Below are positions 1 through 8,498 of a stretch of 64,000 bases of DNA, piece after piece. Under the pieces are notes generated by a model. It worked only from the letters and a program-made list of their open reading frames with translations, ran no database searches and had not been told where the DNA came from. The DNA is from Candidatus Sulfotelmatobacter sp. (lineage in GTDB: Bacteria; Acidobacteriota; Terriglobia; Terriglobales; Acidobacteriaceae). Position 1 is the first letter of the stretch. The number at the start of each line of letters is the position of its first letter. The translations under genes and the position numbers were made by a program. Location of the stretch: contig DASYBM010000011.1 in assembly GCA_036500765.1 (NCBI GenBank), positions 1-64,000 on the forward strand. The letters run 5' to 3'.

Positions 1-529
<529 letters not shown>

Positions 530-546
530 TCAAACTGAAGCAGGCC

Positions 547-573
547 TTGGGGGCGAATTTACTTCGCCCCCAA
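547..573 (+). terminator. Hairpin after rpoC
   Basis: An 11-bp perfect stem (547-557 with 563-573, TTGGGGGCGAA) has a 5-base loop and lies 18 bases after the rpoC stop. Only short T runs follow, so it resembles an intrinsic terminator without a strong U tract. It probably ends the rpoBC transcript or stabilises its 3' end. Confidence 0.6.
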
Positions 574-707
574 ACTTGCTTTAGGAGTGGTTTTAATACT
601 TACTACGAATGCACGCCAGTCCTCAGCGATTGCCGGGTATTAAAGAAGAACCCCACCAACTTGCCTCTTTGCGCCCAGTGCCTCCCGGCCCTAAGCTAGG
701 AGCAAGC

Positions 708-1577
708 ATGCTGCGCTTCTTCCGCCTTCTCAGGCTCGCCTTCTGGCGCGCCTTTGTCCACGACGCCTTTGCCACCGCGAAGGCCTCAGCGTATTCCTCC
801 ATCCTCACGTTCTTCCCCGTCCTGCTGATCATCGGATCAAGCCTGGCCAACTGGCGCAAAGGCGCACCCTATTTGCGGGAAATCTCCTACGCCCTTGGCA
901 GCATCCTCCCGGCGGGCACCAACACCGCGCTCAGCTACATGAAGGGAGCGGCACAGCATTCGGCGGGCTTGCTCACCACGACTTCCGTAGTCACATTGTG
1001 GACGGCATCCGGCGTCATGATCTCCTGGATGGATGGTTTCCGCCGCTGCTACGAGCTGCCGAAAACCTGGGGCCTGGTGCAGGAACGGCTGATCGCATTC
1101 CTGCTCGTCGTCTTCGCGCTGGTTCCCATGACTTTCGCGACGATTCTTATTGCGGTTGGCAGCAAGTTTGAAACTCGCCTTCTCTCCTACATCGATCCTG
1201 ATTTCAGCATTTACGTGCTCCTGCTCTGGGGTGGGATCCGGTGGCTGGTCGCCACTCTGACGAGCATCGCGGTGATTGCGTTGATCTATCATCACGCGGT
1301 CCCGCGCACGCAGCCCTGGCACAGCGTTATCCCAGGCGCCATGCTCGCGACCATCTTGTGGTTCTCCGTCACCGTTGGATTTCGCGCCTACCTCCAAAGT
1401 TTCGGCGACTTCGCCACCATCTACGGTTCGCTCGGCGCGGCCATGGCGCTGCTGGTGTGGATGTATCTGATTTCCCTGGTTGTTCTGGTGGGCGCGGAGT
1501 TCAATGCCTTGCTATTCCCTAGAGCCATGCTGGGAAAAGAACTCACGGCGATCAACGGCCCCAAAGCCACCAACTAA
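708..1577 (+). CDS. YihY/BrkB family inner membrane protein
   Basis: A multi-pass membrane protein of about 289 residues. The sequence shows the family pattern: an N-terminal amphipathic start, the motif SAYSSILTFFPVLLIIGS, several hydrophobic helices, and the C-terminal FRAYLQSFGDFATIYGSLGA segment followed by a helix ending VGAEFNAL. The family (once called ribonuclease BN, and BrkB in Bordetella) has no firmly established biochemical role. The start at 708 is preferred because AGGAG lies at 698-702. An in-frame ATG at 609 would add 33 low-complexity residues and has no ribosome binding site. Confidence 0.85.
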   Translation: MLRFFRLLRLAFWRAFVHDAFATAKASAYSSILTFFPVLLIIGSSLANWRKGAPYLREISYALGSILPAGTNTALSYMKGAAQHSAGLLTTTSVVTLWTASGVMISWMDGFRRCYELPKTWGLVQERLIAFLLVVFALVPMTFATILIAVGSKFETRLLSYIDPDFSIYVLLLWGGIRWLVATLTSIAVIALIYHHAVPRTQPWHSVIPGAMLATILWFSVTVGFRAYLQSFGDFATIYGSLGAAMALLVWMYLISLVVLVGAEFNALLFPRAMLGKELTAINGPKATN

Positions 1578-1593
1578 AGCGACGAATGAACGC

Positions 1594-1983
1594 ATGACGA
1601 TGGATCTCGAACACATGAGTGCCGAAGAATTCGTTGAGCACGGAATGAGTCGCATACTGCAACTGGTAAACGATGCCACAGAGGGAAGGATTAGACTTCT
1701 CCTGGCGGTTCGCCAGATCGTGCCGGTCCTCCACGGGTCGCAGAGCCTCGAGAAGAGAATTAGCCCGGAGGACTTTAGATTTTTGATCGGTGTTCGCAGC
1801 GAGTGCGACGAACTGCCTCTGGGCGACGAGCGGCAATACTGGGCCCCGGAATCCCTGCGAGAAAAAGATTTGCTGGCTGATAAGTACGAAGCGCAGATCG
1901 GGGATCGTGTGCGCTCAACATTTGCTCGCATTTCCACCTGCCTCCTGCAAACACATGTCCCACGCTCTCGATTCCCTCAGTAG
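1594..1983 (+). CDS. Hypothetical protein, 129 residues
   Basis: A short soluble protein with no family I recognise. It begins MTMDLEHMSAEEF, is rich in charged residues and looks mostly helical. It lies 16 bases after the brkB-like gene and 9 bases before the pyruvate kinase start, so it may share their transcript. The frame is also open upstream into the preceding gene, but the start at 1594 fits the gene boundaries. The C-terminus (CLLQTHVPRSRFPQ) is less protein-like, so the end may be degraded. Function unknown. Confidence 0.5.
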   Translation: MTMDLEHMSAEEFVEHGMSRILQLVNDATEGRIRLLLAVRQIVPVLHGSQSLEKRISPEDFRFLIGVRSECDELPLGDERQYWAPESLREKDLLADKYEAQIGDRVRSTFARISTCLLQTHVPRSRFPQ

Positions 1984-1992
1984 GATGAGCCA

Positions 1993-3558
1993 TTGAAAAA
2001 ACAGATCCTTAGAGAGTCCGCAGGCGAAGTAACTTCTTCGGTAGGCGGGCCGCCGCCCTCCCGCCGCGCCAAAATCATCTGCACTATCGGCCCCGCCTGC
2101 AACTCCGAAGCCGCCATGCGCGATCTGCTCCGCCTCGGAATGGATGTCGCGCGCCTGAATTTTTCTCACGGCACTCATAACGATCACGCCCAAAACATCC
2201 AGCGCCTGCGCCGCGCCGCCGAACGTGAAGGACGCACTGTTTGCATCCTGCAAGATCTGCAAGGCCCGAAGATCCGCACCGGGATCCTGGAACGTCACGA
2301 GCCTGTCTTACTGAAAACCGGCTCGGTCGTCACCATTACACCGCAGGATGTACCGGGCAGCGCGACGCGCATCTGCACTACGTTCCCCGACCTTGCGCGA
2401 GAACTCATCGCAGGCGCGCGCATCCTGCTGAGTGATGGCTTGATCGAACTCCGCGTGCGCGGTGTCCGCGGGGACGATGTGTTGTGCGACGTCATCAATG
2501 GCGGAATGCTGGGCGAACATAAGGGAATCAACCTTCCCGGCGTTGCGCTGTCGATTCCTGCGCTTACCGAAAAAGACCGCAAGGATCTCGAATTCGGCCT
2601 GCATCACGGAGTCGACGCCGTCGCGCTCTCTTTCGTGCGCACTGCGGCCGACGTCAGCATGGGGAAACAAATTATCGCCTCGCACCAGAGCGATATTCCC
2701 GTCATCGCCAAGCTCGAAAAGCCGCAAGCCATCGATCATCTGGAAGAAATTCTCGAAGCTGCCGACGGAGTCATGGTCGCCCGCGGCGATCTCGGCGTTG
2801 AGATGGCGCCGGAAAAAGTTCCGGTCATTCAAAAGCACGTAATTCGCCGCGCCGCGGCGTGGCGCAAGCCCGTGATCACCGCGACCCAGATGCTCGAATC
2901 CATGATAGAAAACCCGCGACCTACACGCGCCGAAGCCAGCGACGTAGCCAACGCAATTTTCGACGGCAGCGACGCCGTCATGCTCTCCGCCGAAACCGCC
3001 AGCGGCCAGTATCCCCGCGAATCGGTTGCGATTATGTCGCGCATCGCGATCGAAGCCGAGTGCAATATGGCGGACTTCCTACAGTTCCGCCGGCGCCGCG
3101 AGCACAGCGGACTCTCGGTCGCCGAAACCATCTGCGAGTCGATCGCCCACTCCGCCGAAGACCTCCCCATGGGCGCGATCGCAGTATTCACCGAGTCGGG
3201 CAACACCGTACGCATGATTTCGAAGTATCGCCCCAAAGTCGCGATCTATGGCTTTACTCACAGCCTCCCCGTGGTGCAGCGCATGAATCTGTATTGGGGA
3301 GTGCATCCGGTGCGCTGCCGCCAGGCCTATTCCGCGGAGCAGATGGTGACTATGGCCGAGCAGGACCTGGTCCGGCGCGGTGTGCTGAAACCCGGAGACG
3401 TTCTGGGAGTGGTCGCCGGCACGCGCCAGTCGTCGGGCTCAACCAATCTTATGCGCCTGCACGTGGTCACTGACGAAGAGGCCGAGAGTATCGCTCATCC
3501 GCAGAAGCATGCCAAAAAAGCTCCGAAGAAGGCGCACCCGAGGAAGAAAAAAACCTGA
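1993..3558 (+). CDS. pyk: Pyruvate kinase
   Basis: Converts phosphoenolpyruvate and ADP to pyruvate and ATP, the last step of glycolysis, in the cytoplasm. Visible signatures are RAKIICTIGPA near residue 25, DLQGPKIRTG, the catalytic segment VIAKLEKP with Lys240, ARGDLGVE, and the conserved ITATQMLESM and RAEASDVANAIFDGSDAVMLS blocks. The C-terminal regulatory domain is complete. At 521 residues it is longer than the usual ~470-480: there is an N-terminal extension of about 25 residues and a Lys-rich tail (HAKKAPKKAHPRKKKT) that could bind nucleic acid or simply be disordered. The start is TTG. Confidence 0.96.
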   Translation: MKKQILRESAGEVTSSVGGPPPSRRAKIICTIGPACNSEAAMRDLLRLGMDVARLNFSHGTHNDHAQNIQRLRRAAEREGRTVCILQDLQGPKIRTGILERHEPVLLKTGSVVTITPQDVPGSATRICTTFPDLARELIAGARILLSDGLIELRVRGVRGDDVLCDVINGGMLGEHKGINLPGVALSIPALTEKDRKDLEFGLHHGVDAVALSFVRTAADVSMGKQIIASHQSDIPVIAKLEKPQAIDHLEEILEAADGVMVARGDLGVEMAPEKVPVIQKHVIRRAAAWRKPVITATQMLESMIENPRPTRAEASDVANAIFDGSDAVMLSAETASGQYPRESVAIMSRIAIEAECNMADFLQFRRRREHSGLSVAETICESIAHSAEDLPMGAIAVFTESGNTVRMISKYRPKVAIYGFTHSLPVVQRMNLYWGVHPVRCRQAYSAEQMVTMAEQDLVRRGVLKPGDVLGVVAGTRQSSGSTNLMRLHVVTDEEAESIAHPQKHAKKAPKKAHPRKKKT

Positions 3559-3574
3559 ATCTTGGGTGCCCGGA

Positions 3575-3597
3575 CTTCTCGCCGATTTTGCGAGAAG
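3575..3597 (+). terminator. Hairpin after pyk
   Basis: Arms CTTCTCGC (3575-3582) and GCGAGAAG (3590-3597) pair perfectly around a 7-base loop, 17 bases after the pyk stop. There is no T run, so termination is likely but not certain. Confidence 0.45.
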
Positions 3598-3626
3598 TGG
3601 GAATTGTCGCCAGCTATAATTCCCAC
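3597..3626. promoter_or_regulatory. Inverted repeat with -10 box just before a start codon
   Basis: GTGGGAATT (3597-3605) and AATTCCCAC (3618-3626) are perfect inverted arms 12 bases apart. A TATAAT box lies at 3615-3620, only 8 bases before the ATG at 3629, so transcription from it would give a leaderless or nearly leaderless mRNA. The palindrome overlaps the box and could be an operator. Confidence 0.4.
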
Positions 3627-3628
3627 GT

Positions 3629-3931
3629 ATGCCGCAGGAAATACTCTCGGTGGCGATCTGGGAGCCGGCTCCTGACATGGAAGCCGCGTCGTTGGCCACG
3701 CTTCGCGAGCTCAGCTCCATCCTGACCGCGAAAGGCTACGGACGCGACCAGCTCTATCGTGACCACGAATCGCATTATGTTCTAGTCCGCCACTGGACCT
3801 CGGAAGCCGCCCGCCAATCCGCACTGGAAGACCCTGATATGCTCCGCTGCTGGGCAAGACTGGGCAATGAAATCCAAATTGTGAAAGTGTACGAGACCCT
3901 TACCGAAGTATCGTTGGATACGGCGAAGTAG
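3629..3931 (+). CDS. Small protein, possible dimeric alpha/beta-barrel (ABM-like) fold
   Basis: A 100-residue cytoplasmic protein. The alternation of strands and helices (ILSVAIWEPAPDME, then YVLVRHWTSEAARQSALEDPDMLRCWARLG, then IVKVYETL) resembles small ferredoxin-like dimeric barrels such as antibiotic-biosynthesis-monooxygenase or DUF1330-type proteins. That is a fold guess from the pattern, not a confident family match. It stands alone between pyk and a small membrane protein. No ribosome binding site is visible and the -10-like TATAAT is very close to the ATG. Confidence 0.6.
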   Translation: MPQEILSVAIWEPAPDMEAASLATLRELSSILTAKGYGRDQLYRDHESHYVLVRHWTSEAARQSALEDPDMLRCWARLGNEIQIVKVYETLTEVSLDTAK

Positions 3932-4015
3932 CCACCGCTAAGGGGATCGGTTGTGACTGCAATCGCCTGTTAACATCAACGAATCGTTACGTCGTATACT
4001 GGGCGGGGTGCTGAA

Positions 4016-4264
4016 ATGAAAATTGTGGCCTTGAGGATTCAGCCAATCGCCAAAATCGTGGCCGCAATTTATGCAATATTCGGGGCCTCATTTTGGATTA
4101 CGTACTGTCTTAGTAAAGCTCAGTATCTCACTTTGCCGGTCGGTCTAGTCGCGCCGATGGTCGATTTCAGTTTCAATTTCCATTTCCACCGCACTACTGA
4201 CGTGATGTACAACGTGCTCCTCTTCTTGGGCACCGTTGCCGCTTATGCGCTAACGGGATGGTGA
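4016..4264 (+). CDS. Small membrane protein, 82 residues
   Basis: Two hydrophobic segments (about residues 10-33 and 62-81) separated by a short loop containing FSFNFHFHRTTD. No family is recognised. A TATACT box at 3995-4000 could serve as its -10 element. The 212 bases after it up to the next gene contain nothing I can identify. Confidence 0.5.
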   Translation: MKIVALRIQPIAKIVAAIYAIFGASFWITYCLSKAQYLTLPVGLVAPMVDFSFNFHFHRTTDVMYNVLLFLGTVAAYALTGW

Positions 4265-4476
4265 CGGCGATGACACTGGTCATATGCTTTAACCTAGCAG
4301 CACGGATGCTTGGTGGCATCGACGCAGACTTTATCTCTTTCCGTGACAATCAACCCCCCGAAAGGACTTTGGGCCAATGAGGCGATAGCCCGTGTGAGCC
4401 AACCGGCGAAAATATCGCCATTTCACTCACTCGCCATCAGGCAGGGCCGAATCCCATGAGGGTTTAAAATAACGTT

Positions 4477-5160
4477 TTGCCTCAGTCCCTTATTCGCGCG
4501 TTCGTTGACAGCTCAGCTGATCCCAAAGTACAGGGCTACCTGCACTCGCCCGACGTATCGAACGGCAACGGCCTCGTCCTCACCCACGGTGCCGGCTCGA
4601 ACGCGCAAGCCCCGCTGCTGATCGCGCTCGCCGAGATTTTTTGCGCCGCGGGATTCACCGTGCTGCGCTGCGATCTTCCTTACCGCCAGTCGCGATCCTT
4701 CGGCCCGCCCGGACCCAGCGACGCAGCGCGCGACCGCGCCGGGCTGAAGAATGCCGTCCTCGCTCTCAACAAAATCGTCACGGGCTCAATCTTTCTCGGC
4801 GGTCATTCCTACGGTGGACGTCAGTCCAGCATGCTTTGCGCCGAGCTCTCAAAGGAAGACCTCGAGTTGGTGGCAGGATTGCTGCTGTGCTCCTATCCGC
4901 TGCACCCGCCCGGAAAGCCACAACAGCAGCGCACCCAGCATCTTCCGGAGCTGCGCACGCCCACGCTTTTCGTCTCGGGCACACGCGATCCCTTCGGCTC
5001 CATCGCAGAATTAGAACAGGCAATCAAGATGATTCCGGCCAAGACGAAACTGCTACCAGTAGAGAACGCCGGTCACGACCTGGGATTTAAAGGTAAGACA
5101 AAACAAGAAGAATTGCCCAAGCGGATATTCTCCGAGTTCACCGCCTTCTTCCCACGCTGA
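4477..5160 (+). CDS. Alpha/beta hydrolase (KANL3/Tex30-like, dienelactone-hydrolase fold)
   Basis: A 227-residue cytoplasmic alpha/beta hydrolase. It shows the oxyanion strand GLVLTHGAGSNAQAPL, the nucleophile elbow GGHSYGGRQ with Ser111, the acid in GTRDPFGS (Asp171) and the catalytic His in GHDLGF (His200), so the catalytic triad is complete. This family is found in many bacteria and usually lacks a known substrate; esterase or lipase-like activity is the expectation. The start is TTG at 4477 and no strong ribosome binding site is visible. It is a single gene, convergent with the rhomboid protease. Confidence 0.85.
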   Translation: MPQSLIRAFVDSSADPKVQGYLHSPDVSNGNGLVLTHGAGSNAQAPLLIALAEIFCAAGFTVLRCDLPYRQSRSFGPPGPSDAARDRAGLKNAVLALNKIVTGSIFLGGHSYGGRQSSMLCAELSKEDLELVAGLLLCSYPLHPPGKPQQQRTQHLPELRTPTLFVSGTRDPFGSIAELEQAIKMIPAKTKLLPVENAGHDLGFKGKTKQEELPKRIFSEFTAFFPR

Positions 5161-5170
5161 AGGAAACCAA

Positions 5171-5358
5171 TGTCATCCTGAACAGCGGCCGCGAGCGGAA
5201 GCCGCGGCGCTGTGAGGGACCTTACGACGGCCTGCGGTTTCGGTGCGTTTCAAAGAACTCGCGGGTGACGGCATTGCGGGAATCCTCGCTGCGTCCTTTT
5301 CTATCGATTCGGTCGTAAGGTCCTTCGGCCTGCGCTTCGCGCACGCCTCAGGATGACA
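5171..5358. repeat. MITE-like long inverted repeat
   Basis: A 188-base intergenic block is bounded by TGTCATCCTGA (5171-5181) and its exact complement TCAGGATGACA (5348-5358). An inner pair GGACCTTACGAC (5217-5228) and GTCGTAAGGTCC (5312-5323) is also perfect. There is no coding sequence inside. Nested terminal inverted repeats without genes are typical of miniature non-autonomous elements or extragenic palindromes. It lies between two convergent genes, where it may also stop transcription. Confidence 0.6.
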
Positions 5359-5406
5359 AGTATGCGAGGGCGTGAATAGTTCGTCGAACGCGGAAGCGAT
5401 CGAGCA

Positions 5407-6258
5407 TCAGTTCACCCACCCCGACTTGCCCCCGCCATTGCCTTTTCGGACGTCGTCATCGGGAGGAATGTAATTTCCGTGCTCGTCGAAGTGGACCTGG
5501 CGGTTCTCGGTCTTCTGCATATACACTTCAAACTTTTTCGCCGCGCGCCGCCTCTTCCAGCGGTAGTAGGAATTGCGCAGGCCGTAGTAACGCTCCGCGA
5601 ACCTGACATTCGCCATCGCCGGTTTCGGCCCACGCCGCACGTAAAGCCAGCCGAAGAGCAATCCGCCGAGGTGCGCGACATAAGCCACATTGCCGCCCCC
5701 GGCCATCGCGAAAGCCAGCGTTACTACGATCAGGATCCCCACAAAATATTTCGCTTTGATGAGGAAAGGAAACGGGATCATCATGATTTCCTGATCCCCA
5801 AACAGCATGCCGAATGCGATCAGAATCGCGAAGACGCCACCCGAGGCGCCCACCGTGGGCGTCCCTGGATTTCCCCCAAGCACGTGCGCGTAGGAAAAAC
5901 CAATTGTCGTTATCGCCGCTCCGACGACGCCGAAAAAATAAAGCTCCACGAACCGCCGCGTGCCCCATGCTCCTTCGAACGCTGAACCGAACATCCACAG
6001 GCCGAGCATGTTTCCGAACCAGTGCATGAATTCGAAGTGGATAAAGCTATAGGTCACCAGTTGCCAGATCCAACCGTGTCCGACAACCTGAAGCGGAATC
6101 AGAGAAAGATAAACAATGGCAAAGCCCCGAGCCGGCAGTCCCATCAGTTCCAACAGATATCGCAGCAGGAAAATGCCCGTGTTAATTCCCAGCAGCCACG
6201 TCACCGCTTTGGTGAACGGGGGCAGACTCAAAGTCATCGGTTCGCCGGTTCGCCGCAC
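5407..6258 (-). CDS. Rhomboid-family intramembrane serine protease
   Basis: An integral membrane protease that cleaves transmembrane substrates within the bilayer. The protein (283 residues) has six or so hydrophobic helices, the family HxxxN motif (His79, Asn83 in FMHWFGNML), the nucleophile in GASGG (Ser139) and the paired histidine in AHLGG (His196). A cytoplasmic basic tail (RWKRRRAAKKFEVYMQK) and a polar, Gly-rich end follow the last helix. The start may be Met8 (6237) rather than 6258. It is convergent with the hydrolase gene; no substrate can be inferred. Confidence 0.9.
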   Translation of the reverse strand: MRRTGEPMTLSLPPFTKAVTWLLGINTGIFLLRYLLELMGLPARGFAIVYLSLIPLQVVGHGWIWQLVTYSFIHFEFMHWFGNMLGLWMFGSAFEGAWGTRRFVELYFFGVVGAAITTIGFSYAHVLGGNPGTPTVGASGGVFAILIAFGMLFGDQEIMMIPFPFLIKAKYFVGILIVVTLAFAMAGGGNVAYVAHLGGLLFGWLYVRRGPKPAMANVRFAERYYGLRNSYYRWKRRRAAKKFEVYMQKTENRQVHFDEHGNYIPPDDDVRKGNGGGKSGWVN

Positions 6259-6488
6259 GAATATACCTTCTCTCTATCTCCCAACCAATTCTACTTGGAT
6301 GCCTCATTCCGTGGCGCGGCTTCTGCGCAAGAAGTGGGGATTTCCCCGAGGCTCCTCACCGCTCTGGCGCGATGCGTAGGATTCCGCCGAAATGGAGCAT
6401 GGCTTGATGGTTTCCGTCCAGACAAATCCCACACCCAGAAGGCGATTCCCGATTCCTTGAAAAATCTCCCGTCCCCGGCTTCTCCCCC

Positions 6489-6518
6489 TTGACCGAACGA
6501 CCGGGGAGACTCTAAATA
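6489..6518 (+). promoter_or_regulatory. Promoter upstream of the LysW-like gene
   Basis: TTGACC (6489-6494), an 18-base spacer and TAAATA (6513-6518) match a sigma-70 type promoter. A ribosome binding site GGGAGG (about 6542-6547) precedes the ATG at 6553. The rest of the 294-base gap back to the divergent rhomboid gene shows nothing recognisable. Confidence 0.5.
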
Positions 6519-6552
6519 TTAACAGGAGGCTCTAATCGGCGAGGGAGGCTTT

Positions 6553-6753
6553 ATGGTTCTATGTCCCGAATGCGAAACCAATCTTGATATCGAAGAGGAC
6601 GATGTGGACGAAGGGGAAGTGATTTCATGTCCCGAGTGTGGCACCGACTTTGAAGTGATCACTGCCAGTCCGCTGGAGTTGAAAGCTGTAGAAGCAGGCT
6701 ACGTAGAAGAAGAGGAAGAAGAGGTCGAGGAGAGCGAAGACGGTGAATTCTAG
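6553..6753 (+). CDS. LysW-like zinc-ribbon protein with acidic tail
   Basis: A 66-residue protein with two zinc-binding knuckles (CPEC at residues 4-7 and CPEC at 26-29), followed by PLELK and a very acidic tail. This is the layout of LysW/ArgW, the amino-group carrier protein of the LysW-dependent lysine/arginine pathway. Canonical LysW ends in EDWGE and its terminal Glu carries the substrate. Here the end is ESEDGEF, so the terminal Glu is replaced by Gly-Glu-Phe. No lysX, lysZ, lysY or lysJ genes are in the window. It may be a diverged carrier protein or a LysW-fold protein with another role. Its stop overlaps the next start. Confidence 0.7.
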   Translation: MVLCPECETNLDIEEDDVDEGEVISCPECGTDFEVITASPLELKAVEAGYVEEEEEEVEESEDGEF

Positions 6754-7186
6754 CTCCACGGGCTGGTTCGAAAACACGCACATCAAAAAAACGTTCGCGA
6801 AACGGTCCGCCATCGCTTTCTCTCTGCTCGCACTACTCTTGCCGAGCCTTAGCCCCGAGACTACTCTGCTCGCTGCCTCAAAGCCCAAAAGCAAACCCTA
6901 TGCTCTGATCGCGGGCACGGTCTGGGGGCCTGACGATCATCCCGTTTACGGCGTCCCGGTGAAAATCCGCCGCGCCAAAGATAAGAAGCCCAAGTGGCAA
7001 CTTTACTCCGACCACATGGGTGAATTCGCCCAGCGCGTTCCCGCCGGCGAGTCCGATTACATCCTCTCGGCCGATCTGAAAGGTCTCAAGACTGTCGAGG
7101 GCAAGCCGCTTCGCCTGGTCCAGGAAGTTACCGTCCACATCTACAACGACGAACGCGAAGACACCGGATTGCATCTAACTTTTTAA
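6743..7186 (+). CDS. Exported protein with carboxypeptidase-regulatory-like domain
   Basis: 147 residues with an N-terminal signal or anchor (hydrophobic stretch about 22-46), then one beta-sandwich domain: LIAGTVWGPDDHPVYGVPVKI ... DHMGEFAQRVPAGESDYILSA. This is the carboxypeptidase regulatory-like (CarbopepD_reg) pattern common in secreted Acidobacteriota proteins. The GTG start overlaps the end of the LysW-like gene by 11 bases, so the two are probably co-transcribed. The role is unknown. Confidence 0.7.
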   Translation: MNSSSTGWFENTHIKKTFAKRSAIAFSLLALLLPSLSPETTLLAASKPKSKPYALIAGTVWGPDDHPVYGVPVKIRRAKDKKPKWQLYSDHMGEFAQRVPAGESDYILSADLKGLKTVEGKPLRLVQEVTVHIYNDEREDTGLHLTF

Positions 7187-7273
7187 TGCTGGTCTGCTAA
7201 TGTCGATGTGCTCATGGTCTGGGCCGTTAGGCGCATGCTCCCCGGGCGCATGCCGTGAGACAATAGCTCCAGC

Positions 7274-7645
7274 ATGAATCGCGAACGCTTCGTCCTGAAC
7301 TTTTTGGTTATTGCCTGCACGTTGATACTGGCTTTGCCGGCCATCTCTGGTGCGCCACCGGACAAGAAGGACAAGGCTGTCGGGCGCTTGCTGTTCGGAA
7401 AAGTGCTCGATTCGCAGGATAACCCTCTTCCCGATGCCATCGTTTACGTGACCAACACGCGTACTCGTTCGGTAAAGACTTACATCGTGGGCGCCGACGG
7501 CACGTACCGATTTCCGGCCCTCTCCACTGCCGTCGACTACGAGGTTTACGCGCAGTACAAAGGCAAAAAGAGCGATGCCAAATCGGTCAGCCAGTTCGAC
7601 GATCGTCCCCAAGTGTACCTCGATCTTAAGGTCAATCTTAAGTAG
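7274..7645 (+). CDS. Exported protein with carboxypeptidase-regulatory-like domain
   Basis: 123 residues: a signal peptide (about 1-26, ending AISGA), a short Lys-rich linker, then a single beta-sandwich domain with the family pattern GKVLDSQDNPLPDAIVYVTN ... GADGTYRFPALSTAVDYEVYA. It resembles the preceding gene and probably belongs to the same set of small surface or periplasmic proteins. No enzymatic motif is seen. Confidence 0.7.
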   Translation: MNRERFVLNFLVIACTLILALPAISGAPPDKKDKAVGRLLFGKVLDSQDNPLPDAIVYVTNTRTRSVKTYIVGADGTYRFPALSTAVDYEVYAQYKGKKSDAKSVSQFDDRPQVYLDLKVNLK

Positions 7646-7720
7646 CGATCCCGGTTTTTCCCGCAACTTTTCGTCCCTGCGGTGTTGAATATAGGTAGGG
7701 ATATCTGTCTGGAGGAAATC

Positions 7721-8317
7721 GTGAACCGATCGCATTTGTTTTGCAAGGCCACTCGTGCCCCTAAGTCTGTAATTGCTGTGCTGGCCGGCCTGACGCTTTT
7801 TGCCGCTTCCGCTTTGGCTCAAAATGGCGCCATGAGCCCTTATCAGGGTGAAAATGACGGCGTGAGCGCCGGCGGCAATTGGATGGAGTTCAAATCGGAA
7901 GACAAGATGACGGGCGCCAAGAAAGTCCGCTTCGAATTGCTTTCGAACAACTACCTCAAGGAAGATCCCGACTACAAACCACGTGTGGAAATGATCTGTA
8001 CCGACGGCAAGTACTCCTACGCCGATTTCAACCCCGGCGCCCGTCTTGGACGCCCCGACTATCCTGGCTTCTGGGGCCAGCCAAAAATGGAAGTCCGGGT
8101 CCGCATCGACGGATACCATGAAAATAAGGGCTGGAACTGGGTTCGCGGCCGTTTCCTCTCCATGGATAAGGGCACAATCCGTGGCGCAATCGGCGCCCAG
8201 GTATTCAATGTGGAAATTAAAACCCGGACCGGTTACGCGATCGCAGAGTTCTCGCCCGCAGGCCTCAATCTGGATGAAGTGAAGCACGCCTGCGACCTGA
8301 CCCCGCACAAGCCCTGA
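7721..8317 (+). CDS. Exported hypothetical protein
   Basis: 198 residues with a cleavable signal peptide (hydrophobic region ending ALAQN around residue 34). The mature part is polar and probably beta-rich (WMEFKSEDKMTGAKKVRFELLS ... GYHENKGWNWVRGRFLSMDKGTIRG). No known family is recognised. GTG at 7721 is chosen because GGAGG (7711-7715) precedes it; the frame extends upstream to 7682 without a better start. It is third in a run of small exported proteins. Confidence 0.65.
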   Translation: MNRSHLFCKATRAPKSVIAVLAGLTLFAASALAQNGAMSPYQGENDGVSAGGNWMEFKSEDKMTGAKKVRFELLSNNYLKEDPDYKPRVEMICTDGKYSYADFNPGARLGRPDYPGFWGQPKMEVRVRIDGYHENKGWNWVRGRFLSMDKGTIRGAIGAQVFNVEIKTRTGYAIAEFSPAGLNLDEVKHACDLTPHKP

Positions 8318-8370
8318 GCCACTGTCCAGATCGCACAGTTCATGTGGAATGAGGGTCGCCGTCCCCCGAG

Positions 8371-8398
8371 AGTCTGCCTTGAGCAAAGTCGAAGGGCG
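8371..8398. repeat. Dispersed CTTGAGCnnnGTCGAAGG repeat
   Basis: One member of a dispersed intergenic family with core (C)CTGAGCnnnGTCGAAGG. Other copies here are at about 27598-27622, 28603-28627, 35257-35279 and 36956-36980. This copy has CTTGAGCAAAGTCGAAGG. Confidence 0.5.
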
Positions 8399-8498
8399 AA
8401 GCCGAGCGCCAGTATTCCAGACGGCCCCGCTTCGCCTCCGCTCCACCGCTTAGGCCGCTTTATACCCTTCCGAACTTGTTTCATATTCATTCGGCTGC

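Noticed and set aside
7175-8446. Long minus-strand open frame across three small exported-protein genes
   Set aside because: The plus-strand genes have signal peptides and ribosome binding sites; the minus frame has no motif.
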